Shown here piece after piece: positions 17,871-27,324 of a stretch of DNA of 64,000 bases. Source of the stretch: Clostridium culturomicium (GTDB lineage Bacteria; Bacillota; Clostridia; Clostridiales; Clostridiaceae); the NCBI RefSeq assembly GCF_000821305.1, contig NZ_CCXK01000014.1, positions 310,001 through 374,000 on the forward strand, given 5' to 3'. A program made the position numbers and the translations under genes. The notes under the pieces are model-generated. The model was not told the DNA's origin, ran no database searches, and worked only from the letters and a program-made list of their open reading frames with translations. Each line of letters starts with the position of its first letter. Position 1 is the stretch's first letter.

Positions 17871-18464
17871 TTAACTTAATTTCTCACCAATTCTGGAAAA
17901 TATAATTTCCCTGCTATCAACATCATAGCTTCTAATTAGTGTATCCCTGCCATCATATTCTCTTCTTATGTTATCACTCTCAATTAAGCCTTGTAATACT
18001 TCATTACAGCTTAAAGGGAAATAAAACTTGATTAATTTAGGAATTACATTTGTTGTACTATACTGATCACAATACTCCTCATACATTCCCTTAAAGGTTA
18101 TATTACACCATTCTCCAACTTCTGTTATGATGATGTCATAACACTTTATTCCTCTTTTTTGAGAACTATAAATAATTGAATCCTGGTAGTATTGTTGAAA
18201 ACCATAATTTCTCTTTAGAAACTCTACATCCACTTTAAAATTATCAGCAGCACTGACTCTTTCAAGTTCTTGAGATTTGGTTAAAGATACTTCAGAACCT
18301 GGGGACTTATTATCCTTAACATACACTACAGAATCCTTAACAATAATCGAGAATCCAAATTTATCTCTAAGCGTATCAAAAGGAATTCCAGCCTTACCTT
18401 CACTATTTATGATTAAATCATTAAACTGTATTTCTTCGAATTCTTCCCCATTTTTTTCACTCAT
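17871..18464 (-). CDS. hypothetical protein with copper-amine-oxidase-like stalk repeats
   Basis: A 197-residue soluble protein. Two short units, IPFDTLRDKFGFSIIVKDSV and VDVEFLKRNYGFQQYYQDSI, resemble each other and the N-terminal stalk repeats of copper amine oxidase that are common in clostridial surface proteins. No signal peptide or lipobox is visible, which is unusual for such repeats. The C-terminal half is unlike anything I know. GAGGGA precedes the ATG. Confidence 0.5.
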   Translation of the reverse strand: MSEKNGEEFEEIQFNDLIINSEGKAGIPFDTLRDKFGFSIIVKDSVVYVKDNKSPGSEVSLTKSQELERVSAADNFKVDVEFLKRNYGFQQYYQDSIIYSSQKRGIKCYDIIITEVGEWCNITFKGMYEEYCDQYSTTNVIPKLIKFYFPLSCNEVLQGLIESDNIRREYDGRDTLIRSYDVDSREIIFSRIGEKLS

Positions 18465-18491
18465 ACCATCATCCCTCTAATCTCACAATAT

Positions 18492-19364
18492 TTAATGTCC
18501 AAATCCATTACCTATAATTTCACTAGTATTAGAAATAAGAATAAATGCATTTGGCTCAACTTTTTTCAGATAATTTCTAAGCTGTACAGCCTGACTTCTT
18601 TTTAAAGCTGTAAATATGATTGCCTTATTGTCATGTGAATAAGCACCTTCAGCTCTGCATATTGTAGCACTTCTATTAAGCTCCTTAGTGATATATTCAC
18701 AAATCGGTTCAGGATTGTCACACATAACGTTAAAGTACTTACATAAGTTGATATTTTCTATTACACTATCAATAAATACTGATTTCATCATAAGACCTAG
18801 ACTTGAGTATAACCCTGTCTGAACATCAAATATGAAAAATGCAGAAAGTACAACTATTACATCTGTTACAAATAACGCAGTTCCAATATTAAAGCTTGTA
18901 TGTTTTTTTAGAATCATGGCAAGTATGTCTGTCCCACCACTAGATGCCCCTATATTAAATAATATAGCCGATCCAACAGCCGGCAAAATCACTGCAAATA
19001 TTAATTCTAAAAACGGTTGGTTTGTTAATGGTCCTGTCATAGGAAATAATTTTTCCATAACACTAAGACCCACAGTAGTTAAAATAGTTACATAAACAGT
19101 TTTTACTCCGAATTCTTTTCCCAAGAAGATAAACCCAACAACAATTAGTATTGCATTAACTATATTTGTAATTGTACTTGGAGAAATTGCCGTTATTTTA
19201 CTAACAACAACTGCAAGTCCAGTAACCCCTCCAAAAGAAAAGTTGTTTGGAAACTTAAACAAATATACGCCTAGTACAACCAGCAATGTGCTAATGGTTA
19301 TTAAGGTATAGTCCTTAACATTCTTCTTGATTTTCTCATTCTTTGTTATCATTTGTTGGCTCAT
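18492..19364 (-). CDS. YitT family membrane protein (DUF161/DUF2179)
   Basis: A 290-residue protein with five or six helices in the first 210 residues (YTLITISTLLVVLGVYLF, NFSFGGVTGLAVVV, GASSGGTDILAMIL) and a cytosolic DUF2179 domain at the end (CRAEGAYSHDNKAIIFTAL, EPNAFILISNTSEIIGNGF). This layout is that of the YitT family, of unknown transport function. I chose the ATG at 19364 after GCGAGG; the frame is open 28 codons further up, but those residues are not family-like. It stands alone. Confidence 0.8.
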   Translation of the reverse strand: MSQQMITKNEKIKKNVKDYTLITISTLLVVLGVYLFKFPNNFSFGGVTGLAVVVSKITAISPSTITNIVNAILIVVGFIFLGKEFGVKTVYVTILTTVGLSVMEKLFPMTGPLTNQPFLELIFAVILPAVGSAILFNIGASSGGTDILAMILKKHTSFNIGTALFVTDVIVVLSAFFIFDVQTGLYSSLGLMMKSVFIDSVIENINLCKYFNVMCDNPEPICEYITKELNRSATICRAEGAYSHDNKAIIFTALKRSQAVQLRNYLKKVEPNAFILISNTSEIIGNGFGH

Positions 19365-19742
19365 AAATACCTCGCTCATATGGCTTGACTTTTTCATTCG
19401 ATTGCCTTTTATCATAAAGATATTAACATAAAACTTTTTACTAAACAAACCTATTTTAGTGCCTTAAATCCCTAATTTATACAACCATCCTTGACTACAT
19501 TACTTATACACTGATTAATGAGAAAAATCCCCCTTTTCCTCATTAATCTAACTAACTTAAATCGCCTCTTAACATTAAATTTCTAAATAGATTATTGCCT
19601 AAACTTCATTAACCTACCTCAAATTATAACATGATTTGAATCCAGACTTTTGTTTCGGTATAATATATATATAATTGTCGTTATTTAAATTTGCAAAAAC
19701 ATATTTTTATAAGTGTACAGTTAAAGGAGGCATCTATAAATT
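19365..19742. other. divergent intergenic region
   Basis: About 380 bases between the minus-strand YitT gene and the plus-strand MocR gene. It carries the MocR promoter at 19636-19664. Apart from that I see only AT-rich sequence with a CTCATTAATC-like repeat near 19515 and 19550. Confidence 0.6.
19636..19664 (+). promoter_or_regulatory. sigma-A-type promoter of the MocR gene
   Basis: TTGAAT and a perfect TATAAT are 17 bases apart, about 80 bases before the MocR start codon. Confidence 0.7.
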
Positions 19743-21113
19743 ATGAGTAATGAAAAATCTAAAACCCTAAGTGAAGCTAAAGAGCCATTATATATTAAGC
19801 TCTATGAATACTATAAAAACTTAATATCCTCAGGGGTTCTAAAGGCAGAAACTAAACTTCCCTCCATAAGAAGATGTTCTGCTGAAAGAATGATAAGCAG
19901 AACAACCGTGGAAAGTGCTTATCTCCAGCTTGCAGCAGAAGGTTATGTAACTTCAAGACCTGGAAGCGGCTTCTATGTAAATGATCTGAACTACTTTACT
20001 CTAAAGCAGTCAAAACCACAAAACACAACCCTAAATCATACCTCTAAGGCTATTACTTATGACTTCTCAACCTCTGCTGTAGACTTAAAAAGCTTTAATT
20101 TTGATATATGGAGCCGTTATATTAAAAGCGCCCTTAGAAACAATGAACGTCTTTTATCCTATGGAGATCCTCAAGGGGAAGAAGATTTAAGGTCAGCAAT
20201 TGCCTCCTATATAGCAAAACAGCGAGGTGTTGTATGTAATCCAGACCAAATAGTAATTGGAGCAGGTATTCAGAGCCTTCTTCATATAATCTGCTCCCTG
20301 ACAGGACCACGTTCACCTGTTTATTTCACAGGTTCCTCCTTTGAAAAAGGACAAGCAATCTTTGAGGATAGAGGATTTACCACTACAACTTATAAAAATA
20401 TGACTGAAGATTTTTCTGATTTTGAAAAAAATAATGTAAAAATAGTATACACATCTCCATCTCATATTACTCCTTGGGGCGATGTAATGCCAATGCAACA
20501 AAGGCTAGCGTTACTTTCCTTTGCTCAAAAGAAGGATTGTTTAATAATTGAAGACGATTATGACAGCGAATTTAGATATTATGGACGCCCTGTTCCCGCT
20601 CTACAGGGCTTAGATGGAGGTCATAAGGTAATCTATATGGGAACCTTCTCAAAGCTTTTACTTCCCTCCTTAAGAATAAGCTTTATGGTGTTACCTATGG
20701 AGTTAATGGATAAATACAATGCCATTGGACATTTATATAACCAAACAACTTCCAAAACCGAGCAAATTGCCCTCTGTCAGTTTATACGGGATGGTCATTT
20801 AGAAAGACAAATAAAGAAATCAAGAAAATTATACATGGCCAAAAGCCAGGAATTATGCTCCACCATCAATAGAATCTTTAAAAACACAGCAAAAGCAATA
20901 CCTGGTACCGGTGGCTTTTTAATTAAGGTGGAGTTTAATATTAATCTAACAGCTAAAGAAATAGCTGAAAAAGCCGAAAGAGCAGGAATACTCGTCAATA
21001 CCTATAGAGATATTCCTAATGAACCCCCTAAAATTTCTTTATCCTGTTCCGGGGTAAATGAAGCTGATTTTGAAAAAGCTATTATGCTCTTTAAACATAG
21101 TCTAAAAAAATAA
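19743..21113 (+). CDS. MocR/PdxR family regulator (GntR HTH fused to aminotransferase-like domain)
   Basis: A 456-residue fusion. Residues 14-80 are a GntR winged helix (LPSIRRCSAERM, SRTTVESAYLQLAAEGYV, RPGSGFYV). Residues 105-455 are a fold-type I aminotransferase domain with the PLP lysine at Lys304 (GTFSKLLLPSLR) and the aspartate in IIEDDYDSEFRYYGRP. MocR proteins bind PLP and regulate, often, vitamin B6 or amino-acid genes; no pdx gene is adjacent, so the target is unclear. An AAAGGAGG site stands twelve bases before the ATG. Confidence 0.88.
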   Translation: MSNEKSKTLSEAKEPLYIKLYEYYKNLISSGVLKAETKLPSIRRCSAERMISRTTVESAYLQLAAEGYVTSRPGSGFYVNDLNYFTLKQSKPQNTTLNHTSKAITYDFSTSAVDLKSFNFDIWSRYIKSALRNNERLLSYGDPQGEEDLRSAIASYIAKQRGVVCNPDQIVIGAGIQSLLHIICSLTGPRSPVYFTGSSFEKGQAIFEDRGFTTTTYKNMTEDFSDFEKNNVKIVYTSPSHITPWGDVMPMQQRLALLSFAQKKDCLIIEDDYDSEFRYYGRPVPALQGLDGGHKVIYMGTFSKLLLPSLRISFMVLPMELMDKYNAIGHLYNQTTSKTEQIALCQFIRDGHLERQIKKSRKLYMAKSQELCSTINRIFKNTAKAIPGTGGFLIKVEFNINLTAKEIAEKAERAGILVNTYRDIPNEPPKISLSCSGVNEADFEKAIMLFKHSLKK

Positions 21114-21135
21114 CAGCCAAACAGGCTGTTATTTT
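21107..21135. terminator. intrinsic terminator
   Basis: AAAATAACAGCC pairs with GGCTGTTATTTT around a five-base loop. The stem includes the MocR stop codon and reaches the stop of the convergent small ORF, so it serves both strands. Confidence 0.85.
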
Positions 21136-21286
21136 AATTCATCATAAAATTTAATACACCATACTTTACCCCTTCAACCTTTGTCTTTATTAATCTTTTT
21201 CCCCTGAATCTATTCATTTCTACATTTTCGTCTGCAGTCACCATTATACATTTACCATCTTCAATCTCTTCTTTAGATTTCATCAT
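21134..21286 (-). CDS. candidate small protein coupled to the 1-phosphofructokinase gene
   Basis: A 50-codon frame starting ATGATG inside the stop region of the kinase gene, with AAGG seven bases upstream and ending exactly at a terminator. The product (KSKEEIEDGKCIMVTAD then a basic RFRGKRLIKTKVEG stretch) is mixed-charge and matches no family I know. Coupling and position favour a real gene; the lack of any homologue in memory counts against it. Confidence 0.45.
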   Translation of the reverse strand: MMKSKEEIEDGKCIMVTADENVEMNRFRGKRLIKTKVEGVKYGVLNFMMN

Positions 21287-22172
21287 ATAGCCTTAATACC
21301 TGAGCTTTGTCACCCATCCAATGTGAAAATGCTGAAGCACTGCCTGCCGCTACTCCCATCTTAAAGGCTTCCTCCATACTTCCCCTTTTAAGATAACCTG
21401 CTAAAAAGCCTGCAACCATTGAATCCCCGGCGCCTACTGAATTTATTACAACTCCCTTTGGTGATTTGCTTTTAAATATTTCTCCATTCTCTGAAACTAA
21501 GATAGCACCCTCTCCAGCCATAGATATTAGAACATTTCTGGCCCCACACTTTTGCAGTTCCTTCCCCTTTTCAATAATTTCTTCCTCATCATTAAGCTTT
21601 GTATTAAATATTTCTTCTAATTCATACTTATTAGGTTTAATTAAAAAGGGTTTATATTTTAATACATTCACTAACAAATTTCTTGTAGCATCTACCACAA
21701 TATTTATATTATTACTTAAAAAATCGCAGATATCTTCATATATATTCTCTGGCAGGGTATTAGGTATACTTCCAGCTAAAACTAAAATGTCTCCTGACTT
21801 TAAATCCTTTAACTGACTATAAAGCTTCTCGACATCGCTGCCCTTTATTCTAGGTCCTCGACCATTAATTTCACTTTCTTCTTTAGAACTAATCTTCACA
21901 TTTATTCTAGATAAACCATCTGCCACTTTAATAAATTCACTATAACAGCCCTGTGATTTTAAACGTGCTTCTATTTCATCACCTGTAAAACCACCTATAA
22001 AACCTAATACCTTGTTTTCAACTCCAAGCTTTTTTAACATTATGGATACATTAATTCCTTTCCCTCCTGGATAAATCTCTTCATTTTGTGTTCTATTTAC
22101 TGTTCCAAGTCTTAAATTATCAATCTTTACTATATAATCTATTGAAGGATTAAAGGTTACTGTATAAATCAT
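21273..22172 (-). CDS. fruK: 1-phosphofructokinase / PfkB family sugar kinase
   Basis: A 299-residue PfkB kinase. The start MIYTVTFNPSIDY, the substrate-side YPGGKGINVS (35-43) and the ATP-side anion hole and catalytic base in NSVGAGDSMVAGFLAG (about 244-259) match the FruK/LacC branch. The expected reaction is fructose 1-phosphate or tagatose 6-phosphate to the bisphosphate. It is odd that no PTS permease or DeoR regulator is next to it, so fructose uptake must be encoded elsewhere. GGAAGG precedes the ATG. Confidence 0.83.
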   Translation of the reverse strand: MIYTVTFNPSIDYIVKIDNLRLGTVNRTQNEEIYPGGKGINVSIMLKKLGVENKVLGFIGGFTGDEIEARLKSQGCYSEFIKVADGLSRINVKISSKEESEINGRGPRIKGSDVEKLYSQLKDLKSGDILVLAGSIPNTLPENIYEDICDFLSNNINIVVDATRNLLVNVLKYKPFLIKPNKYELEEIFNTKLNDEEEIIEKGKELQKCGARNVLISMAGEGAILVSENGEIFKSKSPKGVVINSVGAGDSMVAGFLAGYLKRGSMEEAFKMGVAAGSASAFSHWMGDKAQVLRLYDEI

Positions 22173-22325
22173 AGCTAAACACCTTCCACTGCCTTTATGT
22201 AATTCTTTATTTTCTGTAACTATATTTGCAAAACTTCTTTTATTATCTTATTTTTTCGCTACTTATACTCTTATTCCTTCCATCTTAACTACAAATCTAT
22301 TGCACGTTATTTTTACTTTCAATAA

Positions 22326-22355
22326 TTAAGGAGGCAACTTAAGCCACCTCCTTAA
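22326..22355 (-). terminator. intrinsic terminator after the NCS2 gene
   Basis: TTAAGGAGG pairs with CCTCCTTAA around a 12-base loop, five bases after the permease stop. The U tract is weak. Confidence 0.6.
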
Positions 22356-22359
22356 AATC

Positions 22360-23721
22360 TTATACTGATTGATTTTTATTTTTGTTAACTGATTTACTCA
22401 TAATTCCTTTAGGTAAAACTAAATTCAATATCAATGCAGTCACAAAACCACCTACAATAGCTTGACTAAACATGTTTTGGAACCAAGTTGGAAGGTATTG
22501 CATTACTTCTGGGCAATTACTTAAACCTAAGCCTACTGCACAAGAGGCTGCCACTATTAATCCAGTCCTCTCTGTTAGTTTTCCATCATCCTCCAATAGT
22601 AGATTTAATCCACTGATGCTAATCATAGCAAACATTAAGATTACAGCTCCACCTAAAACACAGTTTGGTATTGATGCAACTATTGCTCCTAGCTTTGGTA
22701 TAAATGCACAAAGAATTAAGAACGCTGCTCCTGTCATAATAACAAAGCGATTAACAACTTTAGTCATTGCTATTAATCCAACATTTTGACTAAAAGATGT
22801 GTTTGGCATTACTCCAAATAAAGTTGCAAATGCACTGCCAAATCCATCTGCATGAACTGCTCCTTGAAGCTCTCTATCCGTTATATCTCTTCCAAGTCCT
22901 CCAACAGCTATTCCTGTATTATCTCCTATAGTTTCTACTGTTGTAGCTAAATACACTAAAAGAAATGGAATTATGGCCTCCATATTAAATGTATATTCTA
23001 ACCCTTCTATCATAAAGATTGGTTTAGGTATGGAGAGCCAAGATGCACTTACTACTCCTGAAAAATCAACCATTCCCATTGCAATAGCAACTATATACCC
23101 TACTAATATTCCTATTAAAATTGCTGAAATACTCCAAAACCCTTTTGCCCATTGCTTCAAAAATACAATTACTATAAATACAAGTAATGCAATAGATACG
23201 TTAGCGATAGAACCAAAGCTAGGATCGCTTTGCATTCCAACACCTCCACCAACAAATTGAATTCCTACTCCGATAAGAGATATTCCAAGAATTAAAACAA
23301 CTGTACCAGTAACACAATGAGGTAGAATTTTTCTCAAAGGTTTTATTATGAAACCAAGACAAAATTCCATTATTCCTCCTAATAATGAAGCTCCCATAAC
23401 TGCCCCATATCCAAATTGAGTTCCTACTCCAATACTTACTGGAATGAATCCAGAACTTGTTCCCATAACTACGGGTAAGCCTGAACCAACCTTCCATATT
23501 GGATATAATTGAATTAAAGTTACAACTCCTGATACAAACATTGCATTTTGCAGCAAGGTGATCTTTGTTGCCATATCCATACTTAATACACCTGTAATAA
23601 CTAGCAATGGTGCTAAATTTCCTGCATACATAGCTAGAATATGCTGCATACCAAGTGGTATTGCATCCACTAATGGTACTCTTCCTTCCAGTCGATACAT
23701 GTTTTCCTTTTTACAACTCAT
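22360..23721 (-). CDS. NCS2 family nucleobase permease
   Basis: A 453-residue membrane protein with about fourteen hydrophobic segments. LGMQHILAMYAGNLAPL, the TTVETIGDNTGIAVGG segment and the MPNTSFSQNVGLIAMT signature place it in the nucleobase-cation symporter-2 family. The TVETIGD and SFSQNVG forms are common in xanthine/uric acid permeases. Unlike pbuX at 4274 it has no purine riboswitch, and no purine catabolic gene is adjacent, so the exact base is not settled. AAGGGGGA precedes the ATG. Confidence 0.85.
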   Translation of the reverse strand: MSCKKENMYRLEGRVPLVDAIPLGMQHILAMYAGNLAPLLVITGVLSMDMATKITLLQNAMFVSGVVTLIQLYPIWKVGSGLPVVMGTSSGFIPVSIGVGTQFGYGAVMGASLLGGIMEFCLGFIIKPLRKILPHCVTGTVVLILGISLIGVGIQFVGGGVGMQSDPSFGSIANVSIALLVFIVIVFLKQWAKGFWSISAILIGILVGYIVAIAMGMVDFSGVVSASWLSIPKPIFMIEGLEYTFNMEAIIPFLLVYLATTVETIGDNTGIAVGGLGRDITDRELQGAVHADGFGSAFATLFGVMPNTSFSQNVGLIAMTKVVNRFVIMTGAAFLILCAFIPKLGAIVASIPNCVLGGAVILMFAMISISGLNLLLEDDGKLTERTGLIVAASCAVGLGLSNCPEVMQYLPTWFQNMFSQAIVGGFVTALILNLVLPKGIMSKSVNKNKNQSV

Positions 23722-23863
23722 TTCTTGTCCCCCTTTAATTAAAAATTAATAATTTTAAGAGTAATAAAATATTACCTCTCAATAAACTTACTTAAGGCTC
23801 TATAAGTAATTCTACGGGTGTCCATTTAAATGAAATCATTAATAGTATCTAAGATGAAAGTTC

Positions 23864-23911
23864 TAAATATGTATGATAAAACATTATGTGTATGTTTAAA
23901 TATGTATGATA
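23864..23911. repeat. 15-bp direct repeat upstream of the NCS2 gene
   Basis: TAAATATGTATGATA occurs at 23864-23878 and again at 23897-23911, exactly 33 bases apart (about three helical turns), which suits two operator half-sites on one DNA face. Confidence 0.6.
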
Positions 23912-23998
23912 GAATGTGTTAATAATATGCAAAATTATTCTAATTAAACTACACTCTTTTTTTATAATTAATATCAATCAATATCATGTAATAAATAA

Positions 23999-24036
23999 AA
24001 AGATCTCACTTTACCTTAAAGCAAAATGAGATCTTT
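23999..24036 (-). terminator. intrinsic terminator after the APC permease gene
   Basis: AAAGATCTCA pairs with TGAGATCTTT, with an inner CTTTA/TAAAG step, and the minus-strand transcript continues into a U tract. Confidence 0.85.
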
Positions 24037-24044
24037 ATAAATTT

Positions 24045-25394
24045 CTATTTTGATTTTGGATTCATTAATATCCAGCCTATAGCCATTATAACAGCAAATA
24101 CTATTAGATAATATACTACAGCCATTCCATGCGCATAGCATGCTGCTATTATCATAAATATACATGCACAAACTGCAAGTGATGGGGCTACAAAGCGTTT
24201 AAACACACCAAGTTCCTTTTCTTTTTTCATCATCATAACGAAGATAGGAATGTAAAGAGCATAAATTGTTACTATTGGAAGCTCTGAACTATCGAAGCTA
24301 AATACTCCGAACCAAGGTGTTGTTAAGTTTGCACCATAGAAATAAACTAGCCATATACTGCTTAATAATAAACCTACTATAGCAGAATTTGTTGGCATAC
24401 CTGTAGTTTGATCTATAGATTTAAATATTCTTGAGTTTGGACCCATGTTACGAGCTGCTAGTGAATACATACCTCTTGTACATCCAAGCATTAACCCATT
24501 AAGGGTTCCAAGGCAGGATATAACAACAAATACAAATAATATCGATCCACCTGCGCTAGAGAATACCTTTGAAAATGCAAGCTTTGCTCCTGTTTCTCCG
24601 CCAGCCATCATAACACTATTTTCCACAGTTCCAGCTAAACCTATATAATAAAGAATATAAATAATAACTATAAATGTTGTTCCAAAAGTTAATGCCAAAG
24701 GCAAATTCTTTTTCGCATTTTTAAGCTCTGCATTAATACTTGTAGCAATAATCCATCCCTCATAAGCAAACGCAGTTGCAACAACTGCTGTAAATAAAGG
24801 ATTTCCTGTAACCTCAACTATTGCTCCACTAGTAAAGTTTTCTATTAAAACTCCATTACTAATACCTGCAATTGTTCCTACTACCGCCATTAACACTAAT
24901 GGGATTAGCTTTATAACTGTAGTAGATACTTGAAATTTCCCAGCAAGTTTTGGTGATAAGGCATTAATCGCATAACTAGCAACTAAAAATAATCCTGCTA
25001 TAACCATAGCTTGTGGTCCAGCAATATCCCATCCAATTAATACACAAGTATATCTTGCCGCAACCCAAGCTAGTACACCTGTTAAGCTTGGATAATAAAT
25101 TGTAGTCATAAACCAACCAATCACATATCCATATTTTGAACCTAATGCCATTTCAGCATAATCAACGATACCATTAACCTTCTCATACCTTGTAGCCATA
25201 GTTGAAAATACATAAGCACAAACTATCATAATAAGTCCACCGATAACCCAAGCTAAAATACCGGTAGGAAGATCTCCTCCAGTAGCCGTTAGAACTTTTT
25301 CAGCCTTAAAAAATACACCGCTACCTATAACAATTCCGATTACCATAGCAACAGCCGTGATAAGTCCATATTTCTTTTCCAGACCTTTTTCCAT
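24045..25394 (-). CDS. APC family amino acid permease
   Basis: A 449-residue protein with about twelve helices. The start of helix 1, VMVIGIVIGSGVFFKAE-like (AVAMVIGIVIGSGVFF), with its GSG substrate loop, and the AFAYEGWIIATSINAEL stretch of helix 6 mark the amino acid-polyamine-organocation family, close to SteT-type exchangers. The amino acid is unknown. I chose the ATG at 25394, eight bases after AGGAG; two earlier in-frame starts have poorer spacing. Single gene. Confidence 0.82.
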   Translation of the reverse strand: MEKGLEKKYGLITAVAMVIGIVIGSGVFFKAEKVLTATGGDLPTGILAWVIGGLIMIVCAYVFSTMATRYEKVNGIVDYAEMALGSKYGYVIGWFMTTIYYPSLTGVLAWVAARYTCVLIGWDIAGPQAMVIAGLFLVASYAINALSPKLAGKFQVSTTVIKLIPLVLMAVVGTIAGISNGVLIENFTSGAIVEVTGNPLFTAVVATAFAYEGWIIATSINAELKNAKKNLPLALTFGTTFIVIIYILYYIGLAGTVENSVMMAGGETGAKLAFSKVFSSAGGSILFVFVVISCLGTLNGLMLGCTRGMYSLAARNMGPNSRIFKSIDQTTGMPTNSAIVGLLLSSIWLVYFYGANLTTPWFGVFSFDSSELPIVTIYALYIPIFVMMMKKEKELGVFKRFVAPSLAVCACIFMIIAACYAHGMAVVYYLIVFAVIMAIGWILMNPKSK

Positions 25395-25532
25395 ATACAT
25401 CTCTCCTGTACGCAATTATTGAAGCATTATTTAATTCAAGATTATATCATGTGTGTACAGGCATTGAAAGTAATTTTATTAACCTTTTTTCCATTAAACC
25501 TTTTCAGAAAATTCACACTTCTAGTAAAATAT

Positions 25533-26288
25533 TTACATATTTATTACCTTATCAATAACTGCTTTAGCAGCTTGTACCTTTTTATAATCAGTCTTCCAGA
25601 TTTCATATTCACTCATCATTGGAAGTCCCATGGAAACCTTACTATTTTTATAATCCATTTTACTAATTAAAGTTTCTTTTCCCGACATGTGAAATGCCCA
25701 CGCATTGCTTTCATATATAAACTCTTTTATAACCTCAGCATTTACACCACTTCCGACTAGAATTTCTAGGTCGTCCCCAGCTTCTTCAATTAAAGCTTTA
25801 ATTAGCTCTTTTCCCTCTAAGGCTGTATTTCTCTGCCCTGAAGTAAGTATAGTATTTACCCCTAACCTTTTAGCCTCTCTTAATGCTTCATAAGGATTCT
25901 CTGTCATATCAAAGGCTCTGTGCATTGTTATGTGCATTCCTTCTGCTAAAGCAATAAGCTCCTCCATTTTAGAGCTATCAATGGTTCCGTCACTCCTTAA
26001 ACATCCGATAACCACTCCATCTGCACCTGCTTCTTTAAATTGCTTTACCTCTTCCTTTAAAATTTCAAACTCATAATCTGAATACAAAAAATCTCCAAAA
26101 CGTGGACGTAATAATACATTTATCTTTATATTTATTTTCTCTTTAACCTTTTTAAATAAAGCTAAGCTTGGTGAAGTTCCTCCTATAATTAAATTAGCAC
26201 AAAGCTCAAGCCTGTTAGCTCCACCCTTTTCTGCTTCAATTGCAGATTCAACAGAGTCCACACAGCATTCTAAAATATATTTCTCCAT
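25533..26288 (-). CDS. cutC: CutC family protein
   Basis: A 251-residue TIM-barrel protein that matches CutC from end to end: LECCVDSVESAIEAEKGGAN, RLELCANL, VLLRPRFGDFLYSD, VIGCLRSDGTID, MHRAFDM, ILTSGQ and the closing EILVGSGVNAEVI. CutC was named for copper homeostasis in E. coli, but its molecular role is unsettled and no copper gene is adjacent here. AAGGGG precedes the ATG. Single gene, with a terminator-bounded neighbour upstream. Confidence 0.9.
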   Translation of the reverse strand: MEKYILECCVDSVESAIEAEKGGANRLELCANLIIGGTSPSLALFKKVKEKINIKINVLLRPRFGDFLYSDYEFEILKEEVKQFKEAGADGVVIGCLRSDGTIDSSKMEELIALAEGMHITMHRAFDMTENPYEALREAKRLGVNTILTSGQRNTALEGKELIKALIEEAGDDLEILVGSGVNAEVIKEFIYESNAWAFHMSGKETLISKMDYKNSKVSMGLPMMSEYEIWKTDYKKVQAAKAVIDKVINM

Positions 26289-26320
26289 AACTACCCCTTC
26301 TTTCCTAAATTCTATATAAA

Positions 26321-26349
26321 AAAGGATGTCTCAAAGTGCGACACCCTTT
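26321..26349 (-). terminator. intrinsic terminator after the YczE-like gene
   Basis: AAAGGGTGTC pairs with GACATCCTTT (one G-U pair) and is followed on the minus strand by six U. Confidence 0.8.
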
Positions 26350-26421
26350 CATATCTCAACATTAATTTTCACCTTAATTAGTGGAATTATCTTTGCCTGC
26401 ACTTATTTTTCAAAATACTGC

Positions 26422-27066
26422 TTAAACTGTATAAAAAGATTCAACCTTATCCTTATATTTCCCCATAAACATATTCACAAACCTTCCAATTAGGAGTGCA
26501 GCAGCTATAGTTCCAATTCCGATTTGTTCAAGTCCTCCCAGATAAAGAAAGGAAATTAATACTGCTATTGAAACTAAGGTTAAATCAAACCTAATCTTCA
26601 CATTTCCGAATTTTTTATTGTATTTTTTTGAAATGACATTACAAAGTGCATCTGGTGCATTCATTATCACATCTGTAGTCACAACTAAAAATACACCAAA
26701 TGCAATTACCATACAGCTGGATAAACAAAGGAGTAATTTTAATATAATGCTGTCAAAGTTAATAAATAAAGTTAAATACAAAAATATATCTGTAAAAATT
26801 CCAAATACAGATGAAAATATAATTTGTAGCCAATCTCTTTTTCTAAATTCTTTCTTCAAAATAATTATTTGAGCTATAATGAACAAAAGATATAGTCCAA
26901 AAGTTATTGATCCAACACTTATTCCTGTAGTTAAATTTAAAACACAAGGTATTGACGTAACTGGCGATACCCCTAACTGTGATCTTATTGATAAAGCTAT
27001 CCCTAATGCCACTATTAAAAGCCCACTAATATAAATTGTAAACCTTCTAATTTTATATATATTCAT
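26422..27066 (-). CDS. YczE/YitT-like membrane protein (DUF6198 type)
   Basis: A 214-residue protein with five to six helices: RFTIYISGLLIVALGIALSI, SVGSITFGLYLLFIIAQIII, LLLCLSSCMVIAFGVFLVV. The LGVSPVTSIPCVLNL loop after the first helix is typical of the YczE-type family of integral membrane proteins of unknown role. I chose the ATG at 27066 after GGGGAG; the frame extends 24 codons further without a site. Last clear chromosomal gene before the prophage boundary. Confidence 0.75.
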   Translation of the reverse strand: MNIYKIRRFTIYISGLLIVALGIALSIRSQLGVSPVTSIPCVLNLTTGISVGSITFGLYLLFIIAQIIILKKEFRKRDWLQIIFSSVFGIFTDIFLYLTLFINFDSIILKLLLCLSSCMVIAFGVFLVVTTDVIMNAPDALCNVISKKYNKKFGNVKIRFDLTLVSIAVLISFLYLGGLEQIGIGTIAAALLIGRFVNMFMGKYKDKVESFYTV

Positions 27067-27268
27067 ATAATCACTCCCCACTTGAACAAATATTAATATC
27101 AGTCTTTTACCCTTCTCCCCAATAACAATATAAGTCATAAAATTAATCGAGCACCGACTACTATATAATAACCTAAATTACATAAAAAAACAATTATACC
27201 TCAATGGCAAAAAGGTGATGCACTAGGACTTCATCACCTTCTCTACACTAATTGAATATATTAAAATG

Positions 27269-27308
27269 AATAAGACCCACCCATTAATCTAATTGAGTAA
27301 GTCTTATT
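27269..27308 (-). terminator. terminator of the truncated gene at 27325
   Basis: AATAAGAC pairs with GTCTTATT across a 24-base loop, 17 bases after the stop of the gene tail at 27325. A second stem, AAGGTGATG/CATCACCTT at 27212-27240, lies just beyond. Confidence 0.6.
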
Positions 27309-27324
27309 TCAAACTTTAATACAT

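Larger units (their letters stand above)
23722..24044. other. leader and promoter region of the NCS2 gene
   Basis: About 320 bases without an ORF. On the minus strand the 5' leader could fold into TTACTTA/TAAGTAA and AGAGGTAATA/TATTACTCT hairpins just before the permease gene. Further up are a 15-base direct repeat and the terminator of the APC permease gene. No known riboswitch core was found. Confidence 0.5.

Noticed and set aside
23722..23860. Riboswitch before the second NCS2 gene
   Set aside because: Hairpins are present but none of the purine, guanidine, PRPP or other conserved cores I know could be found.
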